Part shown: piece after piece, positions 1 to 7,762 of the stretch
Position numbering within the stretch: the first letter of the stretch is position 1
How the letters are laid out: each line of letters begins with the position of its first letter
Assembly: GCA_034721895.1 (NCBI GenBank)
Contig: JAYEND010000114.1
Location: forward strand, 1-61,447
Origin: SZUA-451 sp034721895
GTDB lineage: Bacteria; Campylobacterota; Campylobacteria; Campylobacterales; Sulfurovaceae
Direction of reading: 5' to 3'
DNA: 61,447 nucleotides
Notes under the pieces: model-generated
The model's input: only the letters and a program-made list of their open reading frames with translations
Told to the model about the DNA's origin: nothing
Database searches by the model: none
Made by a program: the position numbers and the translations under genes

Positions 1-213
1 ATTTTAGAGAGATATTTTGACCTTTCAATTGAGGGACAAAATGTCCTATTAATGGATTATTCAACAAATCAAGGAACACTTTATAATGGCTATTTTCTGG
101 CTATTTTTGCCATTATCAGAACATTTTTGATATACTCTTAATACGAAAATAACGTAATATCAGGACATTGTGTTCCGTTAATAAATAGTTGCTAATGAAG
201 GAAAGGAGCTACT
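1..213. other. non-coding upstream region with small hairpins
   Basis: No convincing coding sequence reaches in from the left edge. Two short inverted repeats are visible: GGACA/TGTCC at 34-38 and 42-46, and an 8-bp pair ATAATGGC/GCCATTAT at 83-90 and 109-116. The second could terminate or separate a transcript from outside the window. The last bases, GAAAGGAG at 201-208, are the ribosome-binding site of the next gene. Confidence 0.5.
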
Positions 214-723
214 GTGCCAGATAGAACTAAACTTCTCGTACATCTAAGACGGTTGAGCGGGTTATTTGAAAATGCTTTTCGTAATGGTCCAGATGGAACT
301 CTTGAAGGGAAGTTTGCGGCAGAGCAACCCACCTTTATCCATCATAGCTGTTCACTTTATTTGGCTGGTTGCTTAGCTTTTCTAGAAGGAGAAGACGGTA
401 CTCGTTCTTGGAATATTCCAGGAACAAATAACGCAGATTTTGATAACTTTGTTGCTATCCATCCTGCTCCACCTAAGGACAGCTTTCAAGCTCGTGGGAT
501 AAACAAAGCAAGCATGAATATACTTGTAGAAATCCGTAATGCAGTTACCCACAATAATGGTGATCTAACAAGGAATAGAAACAATCAGAGTTTAGCAATG
601 GTTACAGGGTCAAATTTACCAGGAGTAGTTTTATCTGGAAGTATTGTAACCCTTGAAGCACCATTTCTTGAGTTTGTAAGGGTTTCTACACTGGCAGTAC
701 GTCATTATCATGGTGAGTCTTAA
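214..723 (+). CDS. HEPN-like domain protein of unknown function
   Basis: A 169-residue soluble protein starting at GTG 214, chosen because GAAAGGAG lies six bases upstream. I do not recognise a named family. The segment EIRNAVTH at residues 106-113 gives the R-N-x3-H arrangement of the HEPN superfamily (R108, N109, H113), whose members are often ribonucleases in toxin-antitoxin, abortive infection and defence systems. No membrane segment or signal peptide is seen. The gene stands alone with no antitoxin-sized neighbour. It is followed directly by an attC-like hairpin, an arrangement seen for promoterless genes carried as integron cassettes. A HEPN assignment from one motif is tentative. Confidence 0.5.
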   Translation: MPDRTKLLVHLRRLSGLFENAFRNGPDGTLEGKFAAEQPTFIHHSCSLYLAGCLAFLEGEDGTRSWNIPGTNNADFDNFVAIHPAPPKDSFQARGINKASMNILVEIRNAVTHNNGDLTRNRNNQSLAMVTGSNLPGVVLSGSIVTLEAPFLEFVRVSTLAVRHYHGES

Positions 724-803
724 TGCAAAAGTGAAGCAAACAAAGCAGTGGAGCCAATAAATTACCCTGCGGGCACTTTATTGGCTCATTTCAAACGTTA
801 GTC
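717..803 (+). repeat. attC-like imperfect hairpin downstream of the HEPN-like gene
   Basis: An exact 11-bp inverted repeat (GAGCCAATAAA 751-761, TTTATTGGCTC 777-787, 15-base loop) is not followed by a T run, so it is a poor intrinsic terminator. The sequence running out of the stem ends in AACGTTAGTC (794-803), close to the core-site end of attC recombination sites (GTTRRRY). The gene's stop codon lies in GTCTTAAT (717-724), roughly where the opposing R'' box would sit. The two outer boxes do not pair perfectly, and no integrase is in the window, so this is suggestive only. Confidence 0.3.
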
Positions 804-998
804 AAAAAGTACAAATTGTATATTGAAAAACCTTATGAAATATATAAATTTATAAGGTTTTCATTTTTCCTCTCGTCTTTGTGTCTCTAGGCACCATGTT
901 AAAAAAAATCATTTATTGGCATTGGTTGTTAAACATAGCATAAAATGTGATTATATTAATGAATCATGTTCACGTTTTTTGCATTATGTCAAAAACTC

Positions 999-1023
999 AA
1001 AGGCTAGTGTTCAACTAGCCTTT
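999..1023 (-). terminator. intrinsic terminator of glnS
   Basis: Perfect 10-bp stem (AAAGGCTAGT at 999-1008 with its complement at 1014-1023) and a 5-base loop. Read on the minus strand it follows the glnS stop codon by about a dozen bases and continues into GAGTTTTT, so it is oriented for glnS. Confidence 0.8.
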
Positions 1024-1035
1024 TGGGTTAGTCTG

Positions 1036-3285
1036 TTATTTTAACTTCTTGGCCACAAGTTCATTCACCACTTTTGGGTTTGCTTTGCCCCCTGTGCTTT
1101 TTAAAACTTGACCGACAAAGAAGCCTAAAAGTTTGGTGTTACCTGCTTTAAACTTAGCGACGTTGTCTGGATTCTTTGCAATTATTTCGTCAATAATAGG
1201 CAAAATTTTAGAGGGGGCACTTATTTGTATAAGTCCTTTAGCTTCAACTATTTGTGTTGGATTTCCTCCTGTTTTAGCCATCTGCTCAAATACTTGTTTA
1301 GCAATTTTACTTGAAATAGTCTCATTATCAACCATCTTAATAAGCTGGGCTATGTGCTTTGCAGAAAATTTAAGCTCATCTATTTGGCTTTCTTTTAACT
1401 CTCTAGCCACCTCATTAGCCACAATGTTAGCAATAGTTACCGGGCTATTATTGACTGATAGAGCATCTTCATAAAAAGAAGATAGTTTCTCATCACGTGC
1501 TAGGGTATTGGCTACTTCACTGTTTAGCCCAAGCTCACCAGTATATTTATCAAATAGTGCTTGCTCGTGCTCATTCATAGGTACCACTTCACCATCTACT
1601 TGCACTTTTTTGGCTTGAGGCTTAGGTACGTTTTCAGGTGCTTTTTTCTTTTTACCCCAAGAGTCTTTAAGACCTACAATTTTATTAAACACCGGCTTTT
1701 CATCTGTATAGTCAATAGGATCAGCATAAAAATACCCTTGTCTTTCAAACTGGAATCTCTCATCAGGTTTCTCATTTATCGCAGCAGGTTCAATAAGGGC
1801 ATTTTTGATAACTTTTAAAGAATCAGGGTTTATATCTTCTATTCCCTCAGGGGCTTCATCTTTGAATAATCTATCATAAAGCCTTATCTCAACTTCTTTA
1901 GCCTCTTTGGCACTTACCCATTGGATGGCACTTTTAACCTTAATACCACTAGTATCTGAACCACTTTTAGACTCAGGATGATACTCTGCTTTTATCTCTG
2001 TGATATTGCCATTAGCATCTTTAATCATTTCCTTACAAGTGATAATATAAGCATGTCTAAGTCTCACTGGCTGTTCAGGTGTAAGACGGTAATAGCCTTT
2101 TGGAGGGTTCTCCATAAAGTCATCACGCTCAATATAAATCTCCCTAGAGAAAGGTATCTTTCTTGAACCCTCTTTAGGAACATCATCTGGATAGTATGGA
2201 GCATCAATCTCTTCAAAACCCTCATAATTTTCGATCGTTACTTTTAGAGGGTCAAGCACACACATAACACGCGGTACTTTTGTATTCAGATCATCTCTGA
2301 TACAAAATTCAAGCTGTGCAACATCAACCATTGAGTTTGCTTTTGCTATACCTATTTGATCACAGAAGTTTAAAATAGACTCTGGCGTATAACCTCTTCT
2401 TCTGTATCCGGCAATGGTTGGCATACGAGGGTCATCCCAGCCACTAACTTGTCCACCTTCTACCAACTCCAAAAGCTTTCTTTTACTCATGACCGTATAG
2501 TTGATATTCAGTCGTGCAAACTCATACTGGTAAGGGCGTGGCATTTCAAGCCCAAGCGTGTCAAGTACCCAGTCATAAATCTCACGGTTGTTTTCAAACT
2601 CCAGGGTACAAAGAGAGTGGGAAATCCCTTCAAGATAGTCAGACAAACAGTGAGCAAAGTCATACATCGGGTAAACATTCCACTCGCCCCCCGCTCTATA
2701 ATGGTGGGCGTGTCTGATTCTATATAAAAGTGGATCCCGCATTTTCATATTTGCTGCAGACATATCAATCTTGGCTCGAAGGACGTGTTCACCGTCTTTA
2801 AACTCACCCTTCTTCATTCTTTCAAAAAGGTCTAGATTTTCTTCAATAGAACGCTGGGCATATTTACTGCGTTTTCCCGGCTCTGTAACAGTCCCACGAT
2901 ATTCACGAATCTCCTCTTCATTTAGACTATCAACATATGCCTTGCCCATTGTAATGAGCTGAACAGCGTAATCGTATAGCTTTGGGAAATAATTAGAAGT
3001 AAAATGTACACTATCGCCCCAGTCAAACCCAAGCCACTTTACAGCATCTTTAAGGGCTTCGACGTATTTCGTGTCTTCTGTAGTTGGATTGGTATCATCC
3101 ATTCTAAGGTAGCAGCGACCATGATAATCACGTGCAATACCAAAATTTATAACGATAGACTTAGCGTGTCCAATGTGTGGGAACCCATTAGGCTCTGGAG
3201 GAAATCTTGTAACAACCTCTTTATACTTGCCTGACTTTAAGTCCTCTTCAACTATTGTACGTAAAAAATCTTTACTCTCGCTCAT
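1036..3285 (-). CDS. glnS: glutaminyl-tRNA synthetase with C-terminal YqeY-like domain
   Basis: Class I aminoacyl-tRNA synthetase charging tRNA-Gln. ATG 3285 is preferred over ATG 3315 because AAAAGG lies upstream of it. HIGH is at residues 37-40 and the KMSKS-like VMSKR at 265-269. The catalytic core and anticodon-binding beta barrels are followed by about 150 extra C-terminal residues resembling the YqeY/GatB tail, which helps bind tRNA-Gln in Deinococcus-type GlnRS. At 749 residues it is much longer than the E. coli enzyme (about 550), as the fusion requires. Many Campylobacterota, including Helicobacter and Campylobacter, lack GlnRS and make Gln-tRNA-Gln by GatCAB, so this gene is notable. 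It is visibly more AT-rich than the downstream core genes, and horizontal transfer is possible. Confidence 0.95.
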   Translation of the reverse strand: MSESKDFLRTIVEEDLKSGKYKEVVTRFPPEPNGFPHIGHAKSIVINFGIARDYHGRCYLRMDDTNPTTEDTKYVEALKDAVKWLGFDWGDSVHFTSNYFPKLYDYAVQLITMGKAYVDSLNEEEIREYRGTVTEPGKRSKYAQRSIEENLDLFERMKKGEFKDGEHVLRAKIDMSAANMKMRDPLLYRIRHAHHYRAGGEWNVYPMYDFAHCLSDYLEGISHSLCTLEFENNREIYDWVLDTLGLEMPRPYQYEFARLNINYTVMSKRKLLELVEGGQVSGWDDPRMPTIAGYRRRGYTPESILNFCDQIGIAKANSMVDVAQLEFCIRDDLNTKVPRVMCVLDPLKVTIENYEGFEEIDAPYYPDDVPKEGSRKIPFSREIYIERDDFMENPPKGYYRLTPEQPVRLRHAYIITCKEMIKDANGNITEIKAEYHPESKSGSDTSGIKVKSAIQWVSAKEAKEVEIRLYDRLFKDEAPEGIEDINPDSLKVIKNALIEPAAINEKPDERFQFERQGYFYADPIDYTDEKPVFNKIVGLKDSWGKKKKAPENVPKPQAKKVQVDGEVVPMNEHEQALFDKYTGELGLNSEVANTLARDEKLSSFYEDALSVNNSPVTIANIVANEVARELKESQIDELKFSAKHIAQLIKMVDNETISSKIAKQVFEQMAKTGGNPTQIVEAKGLIQISAPSKILPIIDEIIAKNPDNVAKFKAGNTKLLGFFVGQVLKSTGGKANPKVVNELVAKKLK

Positions 3286-4000
3286 TATAATTAAAACCTT
3301 TTTATTTTGAAACATTGCTATCTAAATTTAGGATATTCTCTAATTGTTTTTTCATATTTTGATTATATCAAATATCGAATTAATATAGATGATACCAGGA
3401 GCCTGTCGGCCTCACACCTAAGCAATCCCTCAATAACACCCTTTCATTTTTTAAAAAAGGCTTTTTATCATCCAGATGGCCAAATATTCAAAAAAATTAT
3501 CCAATAATCTCTCTGAGGCAAAGGGGTCAAGGCAAGCAAAGGGGTTAGGCGAATAATCGATACATTGCTTCTAACGGACTGCTCATTAGTAGCATAGAAT
3601 AGAAAATATTAAAAAATTTTTAGATACGAGGTGATGCTAATGGAAGGTTGAGTGAAGTCTCTTGATGAAAACCTTATAAAATATGGGCATCTCTAAAAAC
3701 CCTGGACGCCCATAAATAAAAGACAGCATTTTATTTATGATTTGGCGCCATAGCAGGAAAAAATGGCAACAGGTAATTTATTGCCTATATTTTCTCTTTG
3801 GGTAGCTGCCTGATCCTATGGCATTGAAGCTCTAAAGTTTGGGAGCCTCCAATGACTGCCTCCCGGTAAAGATCCCGGGCTATTCTTCTGTAACTATCTG
3901 TAACAGAAGATATTTATCTCAAAATTTTTTTTTAATTAAGAGTAATTTTATCTTATTTAGGTCATAATACTTGATCTAAATCAATTCTTAAGGAAAAAAA
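3286..4000. other. non-coding region with hairpins, tpx leader and a mini-ORF
   Basis: No gene-sized coding sequence is convincing here. Visible structures are TATGGGC/GCCCATA (3682-3688, 3708-3714), GGGAG/CTCCC (3841-3845, 3860-3864) and CTTCTGT/ACAGAAG (3885-3891, 3903-3909). A 16-codon ORF at 3763-3813 has AGG-A5-ATGGCAACAG, nearly copying the start region of tpx (AGG-A7-ATGGCAACAG at 3991-4010). A CATAAT hexamer at 3963-3968 is a plausible tpx -10 box. The stretch at 3764-3909 could be a structured leader RNA or decayed mobile DNA. I recognise no riboswitch class. Confidence 0.4.
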
Positions 4001-4516
4001 ATGGCAACAGTAACATTTAAAAACGACACAGTATGTAACCTCGCAGGTACAGAGATCAATGTAGGTGATACAGCACCGGTAGTAACAGTAGTAAACTGTA
4101 ACCCAATGCTTCAGGACGAGCAAGTTGGAGGAGAAGGTAAAGTTCAGCTGGTAGTTGCAGTTCCTTCACTTGATACAGGCGTATGTGATGCAGAGACTAG
4201 AAGATTTAACACAGAAGCAGCGTCACTTGACGGTGTAGAAGTAGTAACAGTTTCTATGGACCTTCCATTTGCAGCAGCTAGATGGTGTGGTGCAGCTGGC
4301 ATCGATAACATCAAAGTATGTTCTGACTTCAGAAACAGAGATTTTGCTAACGCTTATGGTGTTCTTCTTGCAGATGGTCCTTTGGCTGGTGTATTGGCTA
4401 GAGTTATCTTTGTAGTTGGCAAAGACGGTAAAGTAACTTATAAGCAAGTTGTTCCAGAGATCACAACTGAGCCTAACTATGAAGAGGCACTTGCTGCTGC
4501 AAAAGCTGCTCTGTAA
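4001..4516 (+). CDS. tpx: thiol peroxidase (Tpx)
   Basis: Atypical 2-Cys peroxiredoxin of 171 residues, the usual family length. It reduces hydrogen peroxide and alkyl hydroperoxides with thioredoxin as donor. The peroxidatic Cys62 lies in PSLDTGVCDAETRRFN and the resolving Cys96 in RWCGA, as in bacterial Tpx. The start has AGG seven bases upstream. It is a single-gene transcript: a long non-coding leader precedes it and a strong terminator follows. It is a cytoplasmic oxidative-stress enzyme expected in microaerophiles. Confidence 0.97.
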   Translation: MATVTFKNDTVCNLAGTEINVGDTAPVVTVVNCNPMLQDEQVGGEGKVQLVVAVPSLDTGVCDAETRRFNTEAASLDGVEVVTVSMDLPFAAARWCGAAGIDNIKVCSDFRNRDFANAYGVLLADGPLAGVLARVIFVVGKDGKVTYKQVVPEITTEPNYEEALAAAKAAL

Positions 4517-4569
4517 AAAGTTGTTCTAATTAGGTAGACTACTCAGGTAGTTTGACCAATTATATCGGT

Positions 4570-4600
4570 ACCTCCTCTTTGCGGGAGGTGCTTTTTCTTT
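4570..4600 (+). terminator. intrinsic terminator of tpx
   Basis: ACCTCC (4570-4575) pairs with GGAGGT (4584-4589) and is followed by a T-rich run GCTTTTTCTTT to 4600. Confidence 0.8.
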
Positions 4601-4727
4601 CATGGTTTATATCAATTATTTTTATCTATTAACTCTTTTTTTTATCTCATTTTAGCTCCACTTTTCGTTTCTGCTTAACATAACTTCACATTATCCAATC
4701 TTTTTACATCCGTATCGTAAAAAAGTA

Positions 4728-4736
4728 TGCTAAAAT
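4728..4736 (+). promoter_or_regulatory. extended -10 promoter of the L,D-transpeptidase pair
   Basis: TGC-TAAAAT at 4728-4736, an extended -10 element 41 bases before ATG 4778. Its position argues against a start at ATG 4727, which overlaps the promoter. Confidence 0.5.
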
Positions 4737-4777
4737 TCCTTTTTAATAATTTTTCAAGTGCCCAAAAAAGGAAATCA

Positions 4778-5350
4778 ATGAAATATGCAGGCATTATCAT
4801 AGTACTTGCCGTCTTGTTTGCAGGGTGCAGTGAATCCCGACCAAAAGTCAAAGGGAAATACTATGATATTAAGGAGTGCCGGAAAGAGATGGCCCACGCC
4901 AAAGATATTGATGAAAGTGAACACATTGATATGATCGTTGTTTATAAATCTAAGCGTAAAATGGATCTTTATCGAAGTGGAAGGGTCGTAGATACGTTGC
5001 CGATCTCTCTTGGCAAAAACCCCAAAGGACATAAAGTCCGCAAGGGCGACCATCGGACACCTGAAGGCCAGTATTGGATTCGACGAAAGCTCTGCTCCCA
5101 AAAATATTATCGCTCCCTTTGTATCTCATACCCTAATCCCAGTGATATGAACCGTGCCCAGGCCAAAAGAGTAGATCCGGGAGGGGATATCACTATTCAT
5201 GCCCAGCCCATCTGGAATGCAGATGGCAATGGCAATCAATATACTCTTTCAAAGAATTGGACCGAAGGGTGTGTCGCCGTAACCAACCAGGAGATGGAGA
5301 AGTTATGGTATGCAGTGCGTGAAGGTGTCCCCATCGTTATCAAAAAGTAG
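4778..5350 (+). CDS. L,D-transpeptidase (YkuD family) lipoprotein, copy 1
   Basis: A 190-residue lipoprotein starting at ATG 4778, with AAAAAAGG just upstream. The signal peptide ends in lipobox LFAGC (Cys17). The YkuD domain spans roughly residues 50-185, with catalytic His141 in ITIHAQP and Cys165 in WTEGCVAV. The usual Ser of S-x-G-C is Thr here. Family members make 3-3 peptidoglycan cross-links or attach proteins to the wall; in Campylobacter and Helicobacter, YkuD-type proteins (Csd6/Pgp2) also trim peptidoglycan to set cell shape. The next gene is a close paralogue, so this is a tandem duplication. Transpeptidase versus carboxypeptidase activity cannot be told from sequence. Confidence 0.85.
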   Translation: MKYAGIIIVLAVLFAGCSESRPKVKGKYYDIKECRKEMAHAKDIDESEHIDMIVVYKSKRKMDLYRSGRVVDTLPISLGKNPKGHKVRKGDHRTPEGQYWIRRKLCSQKYYRSLCISYPNPSDMNRAQAKRVDPGGDITIHAQPIWNADGNGNQYTLSKNWTEGCVAVTNQEMEKLWYAVREGVPIVIKK

Positions 5351-5355
5351 AAGAT

Positions 5356-5940
5356 ATGAAGATCAGGCAATTTCTTATTTTAGCTGCACTGTTATGGTTA
5401 TTGTCAGGGTGCAAAGAGAGCAGTGCAAAGCTGGCCTATAAAAAAGGAAACTATGAAGTCTCAGAGTGCCGTCAGGAGCTTCGGCTTGGAAATCATTTTG
5501 CAGACAATAAGAAGATCGACCGGATCGTAGTGGATAAATCCGAACGTAAAATGTATCTTTACAAAAAGGGAAAAGTACTCCATACTCTCCGTATCTCCCT
5601 GGGAAAAAATCCGAATGGGCACAAGATCAAAATAGGCGATCACCGTACACCGGAAGGATCTTATATGATTACTTACAAAAAATGCCATCCAAAATATTAT
5701 AGAATGATCTCTCTCTCCTATCCAAACAGAAAAGATCTCCGTGATGCAAATAAACGGGGTGTTTCTCCTGGAAGCGGCATTACTATCCATGCCCAGCCTT
5801 TCTGGAATGCAGATGGAAAAGGGAACCGTTTTACCTTGTCCAATGATTGGACAAACGGATGTATCGCCGTCACAAATTATGCGATGGATCTATTATGGTA
5901 TTCCGTCAAATCCGGAACACCTATTCAAATTACCGCATAA
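5356..5940 (+). CDS. L,D-transpeptidase (YkuD family) lipoprotein, copy 2
   Basis: A 194-residue paralogue of the preceding gene, starting five bases after its stop and clearly cotranscribed. It has lipobox LLSGC (Cys19), catalytic His145 in ITIHAQP and Cys169 in WTNGCIAV. Shared blocks with copy 1 include SLGKNP-GHK, GDHRTPEG, ITIHAQP-WNADG-GN and GC-AVTN. The N-terminal halves have drifted more than the catalytic half, which suggests an old duplication with both copies under selection. A hairpin begins right at the stop codon. Confidence 0.85.
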   Translation: MKIRQFLILAALLWLLSGCKESSAKLAYKKGNYEVSECRQELRLGNHFADNKKIDRIVVDKSERKMYLYKKGKVLHTLRISLGKNPNGHKIKIGDHRTPEGSYMITYKKCHPKYYRMISLSYPNRKDLRDANKRGVSPGSGITIHAQPFWNADGKGNRFTLSNDWTNGCIAVTNYAMDLLWYSVKSGTPIQITA

Positions 5941-5960
5941 GGGCACTTTAAGAAGTGCCC
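5941..5960 (+). terminator. hairpin directly after the transpeptidase pair
   Basis: Perfect 8-bp stem GGGCACTT (5941-5948) / AAGTGCCC (5953-5960) with a 4-base loop TAAG, starting immediately after the stop codon. No T run follows; an AAAGGAG sequence does instead. It may be a weak terminator or a processing and stability hairpin. Confidence 0.45.
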
Positions 5961-6023
5961 TTAAAGGAGAAAGAAATCCGCTATACAGAGAAGCAAATAG
6001 AGAAATATCGCCGGCAGAAATAT

Positions 6024-6362
6024 ATGACGGAACTTGAAAAGATCACCAAAAATCTTTTCCGAATGCTGCGGGACAATACTGTGACGTCTGACAAGTTTAC
6101 TGAAAAGTTCACTCTGCTTAAAGAAAAAACTGATGACAGGGTATCAGTGCAGCTGGATTCTGAATATCATCGGCAGATAGAAGCATATATAGATCGTCTT
6201 TATCGCGAAACAGTGCTAAGTGACACTTTGACGGATGAGAAGTTTGATGATATCCGTGAAGCGGAGATGAGTAACCTGAACCGTCTGCAAAAGTTGAAAA
6301 ATAGCAATACTTATAAAAAAGAGAAGCATAAAAGCCAGAGCAGAAATGAAGATTGGGGCTAA
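6024..6362 (+). CDS. small coiled-coil protein of unknown function
   Basis: A charged, helical protein of about 112 residues if started at ATG 6024. I recognise no family. The frame is open back to GTG 5955, but that codon lies inside a hairpin. The only good ribosome-binding site nearby, AAAGGAG at 5963-5969, is placed correctly for an in-frame ATC at 5976, so the true start is uncertain. No signal peptide or membrane segment is seen. The C-terminus is very basic and polar (KKEKHKSQSRNEDWG). It lies in the same direction as the transpeptidase pair and may be cotranscribed. Confidence 0.55.
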   Translation: MTELEKITKNLFRMLRDNTVTSDKFTEKFTLLKEKTDDRVSVQLDSEYHRQIEAYIDRLYRETVLSDTLTDEKFDDIREAEMSNLNRLQKLKNSNTYKKEKHKSQSRNEDWG

Positions 6363-6440
6363 ATGCAGCTATTTTTAGCTAGATTTGAGAAATTATATAT
6401 TATGATATTGAATAATATAGGATTTTACAAGGAGTAAGAG

Positions 6441-6938
6441 ATGAAAAAAATTGTGATTGTAGCCTCAATGCTGTTGACAGGGATAGCAGTAATGGCAGGC
6501 GGGGATATTGTTCCCATAGAGACAGGTGTTGTGTCTGCAACAGTAAATGCGCCCTGCAGAACCGGTGATGTGTATATTGAGAAAGATGCAGACTTGATGT
6601 GGCAGGATGAACTTTATAAGGATCATGAAGAGGGTGCATACAAAAATGGACGCTCCGCCGGAAAAGCAGGCAGTTTGAACCATGCCAATAAATATTGCCG
6701 AAGTCTCAATTATGCAGGTTATTCAGATTGGCGACTGCCGACAGTCAATGAGTTGATCAATCTACATAATAAGAATGATATTCTACAATATTCGATTGCA
6801 GCAGACTTCTGGAGCTCTACACCGGACAAAGGGAATAAATACTGGGCCGTTTATTCAGCCGATGGCCACCCCTATAAACATAATAGAGGGGATTCGCAAT
6901 ATATCCGATGTGTCCGCTGTCTGGGTGACGCTAAATAG
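6441..6938 (+). CDS. secreted DUF1566 (Lcl C-terminal-like) protein
   Basis: A 165-residue exported protein with AAGGAG before the ATG. The signal peptide of about 19-20 residues ends at VMAGG. The rest matches the DUF1566 / Lcl C-terminal domain pattern: LMWQD near residue 52, YSDWRLPTVNEL in the middle, FWSSTP, and a C-terminal IRCVRC. This domain occurs in bacterial surface and periplasmic proteins, including a Legionella collagen-like adhesin. Its biochemical role is not established, so no function is assigned. It stands alone, between the small coiled-coil gene and the converging murB. Confidence 0.75.
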   Translation: MKKIVIVASMLLTGIAVMAGGDIVPIETGVVSATVNAPCRTGDVYIEKDADLMWQDELYKDHEEGAYKNGRSAGKAGSLNHANKYCRSLNYAGYSDWRLPTVNELINLHNKNDILQYSIAADFWSSTPDKGNKYWAVYSADGHPYKHNRGDSQYIRCVRCLGDAK

Positions 6939-6957
6939 TTACTTGGTACGGCAATAA
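6939..6957. repeat. dispersed 19-bp intergenic repeat, copy 1
   Basis: TTACTTGGTACGGCAATAA, differing at two positions from 32133-32151. Both copies are intergenic. This one immediately follows the DUF1566 gene stop. Confidence 0.35.
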
Positions 6958-6983
6958 GATACCTTTGAGTGACAGGCTCTGTA

Positions 6984-7760
6984 TCAGAGTATCTCGATCT
7001 CTTCTTGCAGTTTTACATGAAAGGCATGATAAACTTTTTCTTTGGCCAAATTGATAAGATAAATGGCATCTTCAAATTTCCCGTTGCCCAGATTGACAAG
7101 AAAATTGGCGTGGACTTTGCTCCACGCCATATCCCCTTTTGCAAACCCTTTTAACCCCACTGCCTCGATCAGCCTGCCTGCATGATCACCTTCCGGATTT
7201 TTGAAGGCAGAACCGGCACTGGGGTCTTTTGGCTGATTGGAACGCAGAGAGAGAAGTTCATCAAGGAGCTTTTGGCTGAATCCCTCCCGGATTTGAAATC
7301 GTGCTGTCGTAGCAATACCCTGTAGTTTGGCAAAACGGTAGCCGTGCCTGATCTCTTTGGCTGCAACCCATTTGCCATCTATCTCGACAGAGTGTAGAAT
7401 GTTGAATATCTCATAGCTTTTAACCCCCGCGTTCATCGCAAGCATACCGCCCAGGGTACCGGGGAGCTTGGAACAGAACTCAAAACCGGCAATATTGTGC
7501 TTTTTGGCATAAGAGACGATTCGTCCCGTGGGCGTTGCCGCACCGATCGTAAGAATATCATCTTCCAGCTCTATGGCAGCAAAATCCTTGCCCAGCATCA
7601 TCAGCGGTGGCGGCACGGGAGAGATGAGAAGATTATTGGCTCCACCGATAAGATAATGATCTTTGGGAAAGATATCACCTTTTTCAAGCATTATGACTTC
7701 TGCAGGCTGTCCTACTTTGATACTGGAATATTTGCAGAAATCAATGGTTTTAATAAACAT
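6984..7760 (-). CDS. murB: UDP-N-acetylenolpyruvoylglucosamine reductase (MurB)
   Basis: FAD enzyme that reduces UDP-GlcNAc-enolpyruvate to UDP-MurNAc with NADPH in cytoplasmic peptidoglycan precursor synthesis. Its 258 residues match the short epsilonproteobacterial form. Visible motifs are GGANNLL near residue 40, KLPGTLGG near 98, GSAFKNPEGDHAGRLIE, WSKVHANFLVN and a C-terminal EEIE carrying the catalytic-glutamate region. It starts only two bases after mqnD ends, so the two form an operon read leftward. Confidence 0.95.
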   Translation of the reverse strand: MFIKTIDFCKYSSIKVGQPAEVIMLEKGDIFPKDHYLIGGANNLLISPVPPPLMMLGKDFAAIELEDDILTIGAATPTGRIVSYAKKHNIAGFEFCSKLPGTLGGMLAMNAGVKSYEIFNILHSVEIDGKWVAAKEIRHGYRFAKLQGIATTARFQIREGFSQKLLDELLSLRSNQPKDPSAGSAFKNPEGDHAGRLIEAVGLKGFAKGDMAWSKVHANFLVNLGNGKFEDAIYLINLAKEKVYHAFHVKLQEEIEIL

Positions 7761-7762
7761 GT

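Noticed and set aside
751..787. 11-bp stem as an ordinary intrinsic terminator of the HEPN-like gene
   Set aside because: The stem is AT-rich with a 15-base loop and lacks a T run on either strand; the attC-like reading fits slightly better, though neither is proven.
3307..3507. A 66-codon plus-strand frame after the glnS start region
   Set aside because: Starts within the glnS leader, has no ribosome-binding site, and its composition is that of non-coding AT-rich DNA.
3764..3909. Structured region as a c-di-GMP, fluoride or molybdenum-cofactor riboswitch
   Set aside because: None of the conserved core sequences of these classes could be found; only generic hairpins are visible.
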